DNA from: Cladochytrium replicatum
Lineage: Eukaryota > Chytridiomycota > Chytridiomycetes > Cladochytriales > Cladochytriaceae
Assembly (NCBI GenBank): GCA_025526935.1
Contig: JAHLKD010000031.1
Coordinates: 372,001 to 436,000 of the forward strand
DNA: 64,000 bases
Reading direction: 5' to 3'
Position 1 is the stretch's first letter, and each line of letters starts with the position of its first letter. The position numbers and the translations under genes were made by a program. This document shows, piece by piece, positions 44,512-55,126 of this stretch. The notes below the pieces were generated by a model. The model made no database searches. It had not been told where the DNA came from and worked only from the letters and a program-made list of their open reading frames with translations.

Positions 44512-44833
44512 AGGGTAAGAGCTTCGCGAGGGACGATCGAAGGGACCACAATTGAGAATTTGACACCGGGTGGCGCACAGAGGAGGCGGTACAATACCAA
44601 ACAACGAGCGAGATGCAGGCATTGGGTCTGTCGACAAGCTGACTAAGGAGCAGATAGCAGCGTGGTCGACAGATGTTAGGATGATCTAGTCAAACAGCGC
44701 AGTGCGTTTCTCTTTTTGGAAGTTATTTGTTTATAAGCGATCAATTGGCGAGAATGAGATCCTGGCTTGCATGTCAAAAGCATTTCCTAATGCTTCATGG
44801 CGTGAAAAGATAGGACATGTTTCTTCCAATATA

Positions 44834-44863
44834 ATCGTCATCGTCATCGTCATCGTCACCGTC
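44834..44863. repeat. Hexanucleotide repeat (ATCGTC)
   Basis: Four perfect ATCGTC units and one with a single change lie in the divergent promoter region between the GT61 and APH-type genes. Confidence 0.85.
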
Positions 44864-45041
44864 GTGGGATGTGATCTGTGTCTGTGGGTCGTGTGAGGTG
44901 GCTTGAGGGCGGTTGTACCAACCCGAAGTTCAAAGTTCGGCAGAATGGCGACCTCAACCACAAATGTTCGAAAGGGGTGAGAATACAGCTGCGTTGTTGC
45001 GCCAGCAAGCTGTCTCAAACCCCTGTGTGCGATGATGTAGA

Positions 45042-46534
45042 ATGGAACTGGATGCAGCCGTCCTCGGTGCTTTCTTGGAGGGAACCATCGCGTGCTTCAA
45101 GAAGCCGGTGATCGTGCGTCAATTCAAGGTATATTTATGTCCACCTAGTGCATGTATGCACTCCATTTTTGGCTCATGTTGAGACTTATTTACTGTATGT
45201 TTCAAAGTTCGGCCAGAGCAACCCGACTTACTTCATTACAGACGCCAACAATCGCTCCTATGTCCTCAGGAAAAAGCCACCGGGGACGCTGCTTTCTCCT
45301 ACCGCGCATGCAGTCGAGAGAGAGTACCGCGCGCTTGCCGCTGTTGGGGGACACTCCGATGTTCCGGTCCCGAAAGTCTACGTTCTGTGCGAAGACTCCA
45401 ATGTGATCGGTACTCCGTTTTATGTATGATTTCTTCGCGGAGCATTCATGCATGTCCTAATGAAATGTAATTTGTGATTCAATAGGTCATGGAATTCCTC
45501 GAGGGACGCATCTTTGATTCGGTACTCATTCCTCAGATCCCTCGTGCGTTGGACCGATGGACCTAGTGAGTTATCATGGCACTTTGTACGTCAATTGCTC
45601 ATACGACGTTACAAAGCTTCTTTTCTGCCATTGATGCACTTGCACGCTTGCATCGAGTCGATTTCAAAGCAGCAGGTCTCGAGTCTTTCGGCAAACCCAG
45701 TGGATTCTATTCCCGACAGATTTCTCGGCTTCTTCAAGTGTCTCAGGTTATAAAAATGCTAGCATGGTCATTGGCGACTCATACACTAACACCCTGTAGT
45801 TTAGACTCAAGGAGCAGTGACGGACAGTGCCGATGTTCGTGTCGGCGACTTGAACAACTTGGACAAGCTTGTCAGCTGGTTCAACCGAAACATGATCGCA
45901 GACGAAGTTTCCATCGTCCATGGTGACTACAAGGTAAGCAATCGTCATTATCCTAAGTAGATATTCTTATGTTCCCAAAATTCAGCTTGACAACATGGTG
46001 TTCCATCCTAAAGAGCCGCGAGTGATTGGAATCTTGGATTGGGAATTGTACGTCGAATAGTAATGTTTTATTTCACACTTATCTCCCTCAAGGTCAACCA
46101 TTGGCCATCCGCTCTCGGATCTCGCCAACTTCCTGATGCCGTGGTTTGCTCCCAGCGCCTTGAAGGCAGCTGGCCAAGTTCCTGGTTCGTCCGGAGTTTG
46201 GCCACCAGAGGACGCTGCTCAATGGCCGATCCCGCGTGCGGATGAGCTCATTCGTCGCTACTGCGAGGGAGTTGGAAGGGCATACCCGATTCGTGGATTT
46301 GAGTTCACGATTGTTTTCGCGTACTTCCGTGTATGTGAGATGAGTGAATAGTTCGTGCTGTCATAACTGACTCGTTGCTAGCTCGCGGTCATCGCACAGG
46401 GAATCGCTGCCCGTGTTAAGCGAGGTCAGGCCTCTTCAGAGAGCGCCAGCTGGGCATCGGAAGTGTTCCAGACGCTGATGACAATTGCCAATGATATTGC
46501 TGAGCGCACGGACGCTGTAACTTCCAACTTGTAA
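45042..46534 (+). CDS. APH-domain protein like the N-terminal kinase-like part of ACAD10/11
   Basis: Translation starts at ATG 45042 ([14 protein letters not shown]). After a splice at 45129 the frame continues [59 protein letters not shown], then [28 protein letters not shown] and the catalytic block [20 protein letters not shown] with [23 protein letters not shown]. The HGDYxxDN and DWE motifs are those of aminoglycoside/choline phosphotransferases. In animals this domain is fused to an acyl-CoA dehydrogenase (ACAD10/11), where it phosphorylates 4-hydroxyacyl-CoA; here it stands alone, as in bacteria and many fungi. An apparent stop after DRWT is resolved by a 50-nt intron (GTGAGT to AAAG) that restores TYFFSAID. 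Role in hydroxy-fatty-acid breakdown is inferred. Confidence 0.85.
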
Positions 46535-48050
46535 CGCTTGTCTATGATATCTGCAAATTACCATCAGCGATCTTTTATCGCATTGCTCGACTGAAATTTT
46601 TGTGGCCAACACACAAGGGATATTTCATGGAAACTTGAATTTCTTGTTTGAACTGAAAACGGTTATCCATCACACCTCTCGATCCTCCATGCCGACAACT
46701 TCTTATACCACTAACGCCAGAACTTGGACCCCATCCCGGTTGGGGATACACTCATAAACAACTAAATGGTTATTTCTCTTTGCTTAAATAATCGACATCA
46801 TATTTGGAGGGGTAAACACAAACAATCCCGTTGAATCGCCCTATGCATCACAGATTTAGCGAGCATCAGTGAAAATCTGAATCAGCTAGTAATCGAATCA
46901 ACTCCGATAACGTACATTGTCCGTAGTGGTAACGTCTCAAGTGAGAACACTTCATAACCCAAGTTCCCCAAGTGGGCGAGTGATTTCAGTGCCAGTGTTT
47001 GCATCTCTTGAGGATCCAAATCAAAACCTCGGCTAGAGACTACGGCGAATCTTTGTGCCATTCCACTGAAGGGAGCTTCTAGTGTGATGCACAGAAACAT
47101 GTTGATCAAATGTATGTAAGTTGACTGAGTACACGTCGGTCGCCACACTTTTTTCGGTGGAAACGAGTTGCGCTGCACTTCTTATTTAGGGAAGATACTG
47201 GAGTCTTTTAAACATAATAACACATCATAAATACATTTAAGTTTTGGGAGCTAAGTTTTCAACATTCTAAGTCATACTGAGGGGATCTAACTGTAACTTT
47301 TCAATACGCTAACTGCCGGGAACGGCTCAGGCTGCGAGGATGAGCTCTCCCGACTTAATACCGATGGTGCTGCACGTCCGATCGAAGAATCAAACACACT
47401 GGCCCCAAACAATGTCCAATACAGTGCAGGCACAGCACTCAATTTCATCAATCATCTACACACAAGCAAACAAATCAGATTTGCATGATTAATGCCATCC
47501 AACCTCAACACTCACCATTGGAATGGTTTTCTTATGATGACAGTGACAGCGGCAAATTTCCTCAAGCTCGAGTGAATCATCGTTGACTTGTTTAGCAGCG
47601 ATGGTCGACAGATTGAAGTTCTCGATCGTTGGTTCCAATTCTTGACCATTGATTGGATTATCTCCGGCTGGGTTGGTCAGAGTTGTAGGGGTTTTTTTGG
47701 GAAACCTTTTCAAGGCAAGAGATTGAGTGAGCACACTTATTGACTCAAGGGCCACCACATATCAGCTGAGAAGCTCCTGGCGCTTGGCTCAGGAAGATGT
47801 TGTCAGCATCTGCAGTGTCATTGGTGATTGCATGATCTTCATGATCTTAGCGGCAAGCTCCTTTGGCTTGTTTGTGGTCTGCATCAACAGTGTTGCCCGT
47901 GAAACCGTTGTCTTTGCTCCTGACGGCTAAGGTTCGGCAGGTCCGGGTCGGGTCCGGGTTTCAGTGGCGACCCGCATTAAACCCTTTGTGTCAGGTCGTG
48001 TTTGTCCAGGCACCCGCCAGGTCACTGACAGGTACAAAGGGAATACCCAG
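46535..48050. other. Intergenic and accessory DNA without a supported gene
   Basis: Minus-strand ORFs at 46882-47178 and 47489-47758 have protein-like length but no recognisable motif and no clear splice links. From about 47932 the sequence becomes rich in CCGGGT/CGGGT words and leads into the 33-bp array. Confidence 0.5.
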
Positions 48051-48550
48051 ACCCGACGTGGTTGAAACCCGCACCTGACCCTGACCCGACGTGGTTGAAA
48101 CCCGCACCTGACCCTGACCCGACGTGGTTGAAACCCGCACCTGACCCTGACCCGACGTGGTTGAAACCCGCACCTGACCCTGACCCGACGTGGTTGAAAC
48201 CCGCACCTGACCCTGACCCGACGTGGTTGAAACCCGCACCTGACCCTGACCCGACGTGGTTGAAACCCGCACCTGACCCTGACCCGACGTGGTTGAAACC
48301 CGCACCTGACCCTGACCCGACGTGGTTGAAACCCGCACCTGACCCTGACCCGACGTGGTTGAAACCCGCACCTGACCCTGACCCGACGTGGTTGAAACCC
48401 GCACCTGACCCTGACCCGACGTGGTTGAAACCCGCACCTGACCCTGACCCGACGTGGTTGAAACCCGCACCTGACCCTGACCCGACGTGGTTGAAACCCG
48501 CACCTGACCCTGACCCGACGTGGTTGAAACCCGCACCTGACCCTGACCCG
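48051..48550. repeat. 33-bp minisatellite, about 15 copies
   Basis: The unit begins GACGTGGTTGAAACCCGCAC and continues with two CTGACC words. It repeats about 15 times with almost no variation. Because the unit is a multiple of three, frames stay open: one plus frame reads KPAPDPDPTW repeatedly and all three minus frames lack stops (one reads VRVSTTSGQGQ). The flanks are degenerate CGGGT-rich sequence. I regard it as a non-coding array, since no start or splice context supports translation. Confidence 0.9.
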
Positions 48551-48688
48551 CCAGGTTTTGCTGCCCCAGGAGAGTATTGATTGAACTTAAATTAGAACAC
48601 GGATATTTACATGAACACTTTGTGTCTGTGTGGACAGTGTGTTATTTAGGAACACTATCGTAAAGAGAAACAAAACTCCACTGAACAA

Positions 48689-50347
48689 TCACAAGTTGAT
48701 AGGTGGAACAGCCCAAATCAGCTTCTGTATCTGGTTCATATCGTCAGTGTCCCATCCACCACTGGTTACGTCCTTCGCCAACCCAGTCCTAATGAACTGA
48801 TCGATGTCGTCATTTGAAAGCATGAAATCCTTGGCTAAACTTGTCTTCCAAGGTTTCCAATCCACCTCAGGGAGCGTTATGGAGGAAAGATGTCCGATGT
48901 ATGCTGTCCACAACCTTAGCCACTCAGAAGGATATGCATCCACTTATACTCTGAGCTCTGAACATGCAATAGATAGTGGCAGACGTACTTAGCGAATTGT
49001 TGTGCTGTATCCAGTTTCCAAGCAAAATGTGCACAGTAAGAAGAGTAAGGCTGCTCCGAGCACTGCTACTTGAAGTTGATGTCCGGCTTGAGTGGTCGTC
49101 AGATTCAACAAATATGGGCCGTAAGAACTCATTTCGGGAGAGGACTTCGTAATTAACGCTGACGTACTTGATTGATGGTGGAAGAGGCGACAATTTAAGG
49201 TCATAAATAACCTCATTGATCTTATGCATCTGGAAGCAGATGCCCTGGATGACCTCCCTTCACCAAAAGGATAGCCGTAAGACGGTGCTGCTGCAGGCTA
49301 AGCAATGCAAGGGAACTGGTTGGAGAACTGGTTTGATGTACCTTCGGAATTCTACCAATCCCCTTGTTAACTGACGATGTGCTTATTGGGCCGCCTGTTC
49401 ATGTTGGCGCCGCAGGTGCTGCAGCATCTGAATGACCAGCCTGTCATTTCAGAGCAGCAAGCTCTCCCTCCAGGGCAGTCACACGTGATTTCCATTGTGA
49501 ACTCCTGGGAAGCTGCCTGCTTCTCCCTTTCCATTGCAGCAGTGATCTCCCTGAATCTTGTCGTGCTCGCCGTGCTGAATCAATGCACCCGCCCTGCCCA
49601 ATTCATCAATGAGAGCCTTCTCTCGCACTTCTGCTGTGATGCGGGTCCTTCTCTTGTTCATTGCCGTCTCTTCAAGATCTTTTATCATGTTCAACAGTTG
49701 TTCTGATTGTTTGAGGACCTGTTTGTCCTTTCACGGTCCTCATCTGCTCGTTTGATGGTCGCTTGGAACTCGTCAACCTTTGCAGTGACAGGCATTCCTC
49801 TGTAAATGCCGTACTTGTGTCCCTGCCACCTGTAAAAGTCCAGAAATGTTGTTTCCTTCTGAAAGGAAGAGTTCTTCAAGCACTCCATACGATAGGCGTT
49901 TGCTGCTGTTATGAACTCCGTTTGTCCACTGCGTTCATTCAGGGGTTGACGAACTAGCTTGCTTTCAAAGTTAAGTCGGTTGATCAACCCTTGAAGAACA
50001 AATCTTGGGTCGCATTCATCACGATTTGTTTGACAGTTGCTGATGAAGTCCTCCGAGTCGTAGCTGTGGCCGCTTGCTTTGAATTTTCGATACCAAAGTC
50101 GTATGTCTGAAGCAGGACAGAGTCCGTTGATGAGCAAATAGTCAGCATCCCCTTTAGTACCATGTCGCGCTGGTTTCTTTGAAGGAACTGTCGATTTGAC
50201 ATCAGGGCCTACTTCTGCTTCTTCCACTTCAGAACCCGATCCCAGATATGTTTCAGGTGCAGTCACCGGTTCTGCACTTGATTCTCTTTGAGATGATGGT
50301 TTGGATTGTTTCAAAGCTTGCTTCTTTGGAGTTCGAGGCATGGGCAT
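48689..50347 (-). CDS. Unassigned multi-exon gene, possibly damaged
   Basis: The 5' part (50347-49691) is a clean 218-codon frame with a basic/serine-rich N-terminus and a middle reading ADYLLINGLCPASDIRLWYR and FLDFYRWQGHKYGIYRGMP. A 68-nt GT-AG intron can link it to a coiled-coil piece (AEVREKALIDELGRAGALIQ). Beyond that, AAMEREKQAASQEFTMEI and VTALEGELAALK lie in successive frames with no room for introns. The 3' end is protein-like again: IKYVSVNYEVLSRNEFLRP, then across a possible splice MDAYPSEWLRLWTAYIGHL and LAKDFMLSNDDIDQFIRTG, stop at 48689. It may be two genes or one decaying gene. No family was recognised. The position next to a hAT remnant suggests accessory DNA. Confidence 0.4.
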
Positions 50348-50516
50348 GGTGTTGGTAATGTTTGTCGTGGGAAGATACAGGCTTAGCCGGAATGTTACCG
50401 GAATGTATGCTATAATACTTCCCTGACACTATAGTTTTCTACCCAATCTGAAAATAATAATAAACTAGAGAAGAAACTGTCTACCCAGACAGACACAGTG
50501 ACACTCAGTCTCCCAG

Positions 50517-51446
50517 GTTCTGTCCCACCAGGACACTTTCTCAACTCATTGACGGTACTTCAGTGATCTCTATCAAGTACAACTAACTTCTCTATCGATG
50601 TTACTAGCAATACGATTCTGTCCACCCGGACAATTTCCAAGAAGTCACAACAGAAGTTCTGTAACAAACAATTTCTACCACAACAGACCTCGAGATCTGT
50701 GCTTTCTGTGCACCTGGACACTTAGAGTCAGTAACGTTCCAGCCACACCACAGCAAAAACGGACACCGCCTTTGTTAAACCACACCACAGCAAAAACGGA
50801 CGCCGCCTTTGTTAAACCAAAACGTAAGGCTGCGTCCGACGCAAGCCAAAGGCTGGTGGACCGTCATCCGCTTGACACACGGAAGCGAAGTCTGCCAGCC
50901 CCCCGAATTTTAGAGGCGTCCAGGGAGGGGAACAGCATTCAGGACAAACGCAGATGTATAGAAGGACATGGTGGCAACAACAGCGCTCGAGAGCCTGGCT
51001 TCACATCGTCTTCCAATGACTCCAGCGAGTTAGACCTGGCTTCTCAGCGTGCTCCAGAGCTTCCTGCCAACGTTAGTTTTGCTGACTCTTCAGTGCGACA
51101 GGAGCCCGCAGCTGGATCGGTTCAACCATCAATGCTTTCGTCAGACGCAGATGTAGATAGCATGTCGGACTGTAGAGGTGGTCGAGGCGGCATAGCGAAG
51201 GATTACTATAAGGTCGATAATGGTCTGAGAACATGTTTGGTTGCGAAATGCAAGTGGAGCCAGAAGGTCGATAAGACGGGATCAACAAAAAACTTTCTCC
51301 GGCATCTGAAAAACCACCATGGAAGTATTGCCAGGTTGCTTTGACTGTTGGACACTGTCCCCAAGGGACAACAGACATTGAATTTTGGCTCGCTGGAGAA
51401 GGAGCAAGATTTTGTGTTCAATCCAGAAGTAGCTTCTCGCTGTGAG
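50517..51446 (+). mobile_element. Truncated hAT transposon copy (5' end and BED zinc finger only)
   Basis: This segment is a close copy of 61228-62260, the 5' part of the hAT element described below. It includes one copy of the roughly 97-bp upstream repeat, the N-terminal coding region and the BED-type finger (CLVAKCKWSQ...HLKNHH). Compared with the other copy, the presumed start ATG reads ACG, a segment of about 38 nt around the start is duplicated, and GGA has become TGA just after the finger (about 51342). Similarity stops near 51446, so the catalytic domain is absent. It can only be an immobile relic unless an intact element acts on it. Confidence 0.8.
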
Positions 51447-52732
51447 GTAATAGGATGACTCAAAAGGCTTCAACGGAGATGGAGAAAAGGCGTTATTGGC
51501 AGGGTCCATCTCCACTGTGCTCCAACCGTCGCAAGATCATCGCGCAAGGGCTCATCATCGCAAGTCCGCATGCATGTATCTTGGTGCACTTCACAACAAC
51601 AGTATCTTACTACCACACAGAACCTCAACCTTCATCATCTGTCTCGCACTCGAGCACATACAGCCCCGGCACTACAAAACTCACTTCCTCCTCGTCCTCG
51701 TCTGTGTTTGAGCCGCGTCACCAGCCTTCAACAAGCACAGCAGAATGTCCCCAAGCAATTCCAAGGACTCTTAGACCCTGATAGAGCGCCGTTGGGTCTG
51801 GGGAACGGAAGAACCAACATTGGTTCGTGAGAAGTCTGATTTGATATTGAGGGACAGGTATTCAAACAATCAGCTTCCGAACCTGCACGCTTATAGAGCC
51901 ATTACCTGCGCTACTGAAAGAAAGACTGTTCCAGCAATGAGTGCTGCAGAAACTGTCATTCTCAGAGAATCACAACGCATTTCAACCGGAAATCAAGAAA
52001 TCATTTTCTACTTACAAAACAATCAGTGGAAGGAGAGTCACGACGTCTGGGAGAGCACCGTGCTTGTGAAAACATCAAATCATCTGTGAGTTAAGAGGAA
52101 GTGGAAAAGTACCCCAAATCTTCCTTCAAAAACTGTCACATTCCGACAAACCCTCAGATAATCACCAAAAAGATCATTGAAACCCGGCACAAAGTCACTT
52201 GGGGACCTGGAAAATGCAGAGAGTCAAATATAAAGCAAAGCCGGCTAACTCACTTCAGAGAATCGAAGACGTTTTTCTCCATTCTCAAAAACAATTGCCA
52301 ACTTTTGAAGATGAATATGAAGTAATCTGTCCACTTTGCGAAAAACTTTATTTCTACGAACGTGGAATCAAGGGAGCCAGTGGAAAACAACAAAGATAAG
52401 GCAACTGTTGAAGTGCAACAAGCGACTGGAGCTATATTATTCCGAAAACGATGTCAGCTGAATCGGAGCAGAGTTCAAGCCTCTCACTCCACCTCCGTAT
52501 CGCCTCCCAGTGCAGAAAAGAAAAGCAGACCTACCAACCGAACCACCAGTCCAATTACACTCCGAAAGCACCTTCCCGTTTGCTGTCTCGAAGCCAATAT
52601 CTGACACTTTTGAACGACGGATTTTGTTATATCATGAGAACTACGTCGCTTTGCCCATTACAATTTTTAAAGCATCACTCATAGCGTCGACAAGAAAAAA
52701 GCTCATGGGATTATCAATGTTCAAGGTATTGT
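51447..52732. other. Accessory DNA with short unassigned frames
   Basis: Several plus-strand frames of 60-110 codons follow each other (for example 51820-52089, 52199-52399, 52510-52845). Some read like protein (EVICPLCEKLYFYERGIKG has a C-x-x-C pair), but they cannot be joined into a convincing gene. A relic of a second mobile element is possible. Confidence 0.35.
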
Positions 52733-53396
52733 TTATTTTGTTGTCGTTTTCTCTGTCGCGCCGGCCACTGCCGCAGCTGCACTGCCAAGAGCACGGTCTT
52801 TACCACCCATGTGGAAAAACTCGATGTAACGGCCCATCTGAATGAGTTGTCCCGTTTCGTTTGCGGCATGGCATGCAAACAAAAGCATGTTGCGCGGCTG
52901 AACCCTCCATGCGAATCGCATGAAAACGCCGGAGTAAAGAATGAGAGCTTGATCAGGGGAAAAATTCACAATTTGGTAAATTAAAGTTCTACAGATTCAA
53001 TCGATTTATCTTCCTTACCGGTTGTCATTGTTGGGCTGATGAATTCTGGGCTCTTTTTCATGTCTGCAAGGGCGGCCAACGGCAGTCCCCAGTTTGCCAC
53101 TGCGAAATTGATGTTAAAACTTAAGTACTAATGTGGAATTTGACCTACCCGGCCCCCAAAAGTGCTAAAGTTGATGGGATAAATATCACTACTATTTAAG
53201 GCATATTTATTCCATTCTTTTCAAACTTACCGTGCTATTAACCAGTAATCAACACGTCCCAAGAGGATATCAAAGAAACACTGTCGATTAGTGAGGGCAA
53301 TTTTTGCTTGTCCTTTATCTCAAACCTCATGAGGTAGGACCTGAACTCCTTCGATGCCAGGTATTGCGAAAGCTTTTGCGTGGGTTGGGATGCCAT
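52733..53396 (-). CDS. MPC1: Mitochondrial pyruvate carrier subunit 1
   Basis: Five exons, 53396-53326, 53234-53231, 53164-53149, 53099-53019 and 52947-52733, total 387 nt and encode 128 residues. The product reads [104 protein letters not shown] and the FMRFAW.VQPRN block are MPC1 hallmarks. MPC1 pairs with MPC2 in the mitochondrial inner membrane to import pyruvate. The four-base second exon supplies the end of Ser24 and all of Thr25; without it the conserved segment is out of frame. The C-terminal 35 residues are alanine/threonine-rich and poorly conserved. It is head to head with HDHD5 across 66 bp. Confidence 0.92.
53231..53234 (-). other. Inferred four-nucleotide exon of MPC1
   Basis: On the minus strand the sequence is ttaatag, CACG, gtaagt: a good acceptor, four bases and a near-perfect donor. 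Introns of 91 nt and 66 nt flank it. Joining AG + CACG + CAC gives Ser-Thr-His, exactly the residues expected before FWGPVANWG in MPC1. Skipping it gives a frameshift. Confidence 0.75.
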
Positions 53397-53462
53397 TGCG
53401 GTTCTTGCGAATGTGGGTGGATCCTGGACGGACGTGTGAAGATCGCTACCAAGCCCCAAAAG
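53397..53462. promoter_or_regulatory. 66-bp divergent promoter between MPC1 and HDHD5
   Basis: Only 66 bp lie between the two start codons, so the 5' UTRs and core promoter elements must fit in or overlap this interval or extend into the opposite coding sequence. Both products are expected in mitochondria. No TATA box is visible. Confidence 0.6.
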
Positions 53463-54961
53463 ATGCGTTGTTGCCCCAGTTCGCTGATCCGATCCCGCAA
53501 TCGTGGCCCATCGGCAATATTCTCCAAGCTCGGTGCGAGCGGGCTCGTATGGCAGTTTGGGAATGATGCATTTCAGAATCGATACGTACAAAGCTTCGCG
53601 AAAGCTCAAAAGCCGAACAGTATGTGGAAAGCACTTTGACAGCTGCCATATCGCCTAATTCCTTTCAGTTGGAGTCGCGTTTGACATCGGTGAGGAGCTT
53701 GATGCCGTCTCCAACCCAAAGTGCTGAAACATCGGTGGATAGATGGGGTCCTTATCAAAGGAAAACGGTCACTCCCAGCGGGGCAGCGTGCCATCGCAAT
53801 GCTAAAGGAGCGCAACATTCCATTCATATTCCTCACTAACGGGGGAGGAGTAACCGAAGCAGCTAAAGCGGAACAGCTGGAAAAGCTTCTCGGATCCACG
53901 TTTGATCCAAAGCAAGTAGTTTTATCACACTCGCCGATGCACACACTCGTTGAGAAGTACGCCGATCGCCCCGTCTTGCTTCTGGGACGAGACTCTTGCA
54001 AGGTGAAGTGTTACTGGGAATAACTGGATGCAAAGTTGTTCAAAGTTATAAATTCAGGAGGCCGCACTAAAGTATGGTTTCCGAAAACCCGTGCTCGCGA
54101 ACGAATTTGTCGCGTGGAATCCGTCCATGAGTCCATTCTATGCACTTCCTGAAGGTGTCTCTGCTTCACCGTACCTGGTAGACCCTATCGCTGCAATTTT
54201 GGCCTTCCATGACTCTCGCGAGTGGGGTCGAGATCTCCAGATCGTTTGTGACTTGCTACGCTCCAATGAAGGCGTTCCAGGGACCCTGAATATCGGCGGG
54301 AAACAGGCTCTGCCAATTTATTTCAGCAACCCCGATTTCGTTTGGAGCAACGAATATCCCATATCGCGTTTTGCTCAAGGAGCGTTTCGGATCTGTCTTG
54401 AGTCACTATACCATGTGAGTAAAGGAAAAGATTTCGGTTTTTATGATCAACCTCAGGAGTCAGGAGCTAACTGGGAATCGCCTTCAATATACATCATTTG
54501 GAAAGCCCATGCGAGCAACCTATGAGTAAGGGGTTGATTTGTAATTGGCATTATGTCTGAATCGGATGCTTTTGCCTTGGCCTATAGGTTTGGTGCAAAT
54601 GCGCTCGAATCTTACGCTGCGTCCATTGGTGCTCCACAGTCCGGATTTCGGAAGGTTTATGCCATCGGAGGTAGGCTCAATTTTCGTTCCATTTCCTTCT
54701 CCATAGTCTAATTTTCTCCTTTGTGGTAAGATAACCCAGCGGCTGGTTAGTTATATTAAACACGCTTGAGAGGGAGATTCCTGAATTCGTTCCTACCAAG
54801 ATGTTGCCGGGGCCAATGGCTATGGCTGGACCAGCATCTTAGTGAAAACGGGCGTTTGGGATCCCGAATTGCATGGTGAAACGGGCCACGGCGCGACGTA
54901 TGTTGTTGAGGACGTTGAAGATGGTGTAAAACTTTTGTTGGACATTGAAGAATTGCTTTGA
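53463..54961 (+). CDS. HDHD5: HDHD5/CECR5-type HAD-superfamily hydrolase, mitochondrial
   Basis: Eight exons (53463-53619, 53669-53689, 53743-54002, 54058-54414, 54464-54525, 54588-54670, 54731-54745, 54801-54961) total 1116 nt and 371 residues. The first 30 residues are Arg/Ser-rich without acids, typical of a mitochondrial presequence. The HAD motif I is FDIDGVLIKG, assembled from two exons, followed by LPAGQRAIAMLKERNIPF, IFLTNGGGVTE, a long cap domain, TSFGKPMRATYEFGANAL, and motif IV AIGDNPAADVAGANGYGW, assembled across a 15-nt exon. The family (CECR5, fungal YKR070W-type proteins) is a mitochondrial HAD phosphatase of unclear substrate. Exons of 21 and 15 nt are notable. A short duplication, ATTGCTTTGA twice, spans the stop. 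Confidence 0.88.
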
Positions 54962-55126
54962 ATTGCTTTGAAGACAATGTCAGGCACTGGCCGTACTTCA
55001 ACACGCTTGATTTTTGCCCAATGCGATGGAAATGAACAAATTAAAAAAGAGAAAAGAATTGGAAAAAAGACGCAAACAAACAGGGGAAGGAAGTGACCGT
55101 TGCCCACGTTTAAACGTCGACCAATC

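Noticed and set aside
45540-45625. Stop codon after DRWT in the APH-type gene
   Set aside because: A 50-nt intron starting GTGAGT removes it and restores [14 protein letters not shown].
48051-48550. CRISPR-like array
   Set aside because: Units are contiguous 33-bp repeats without unique spacers in a eukaryotic context; it is a minisatellite.
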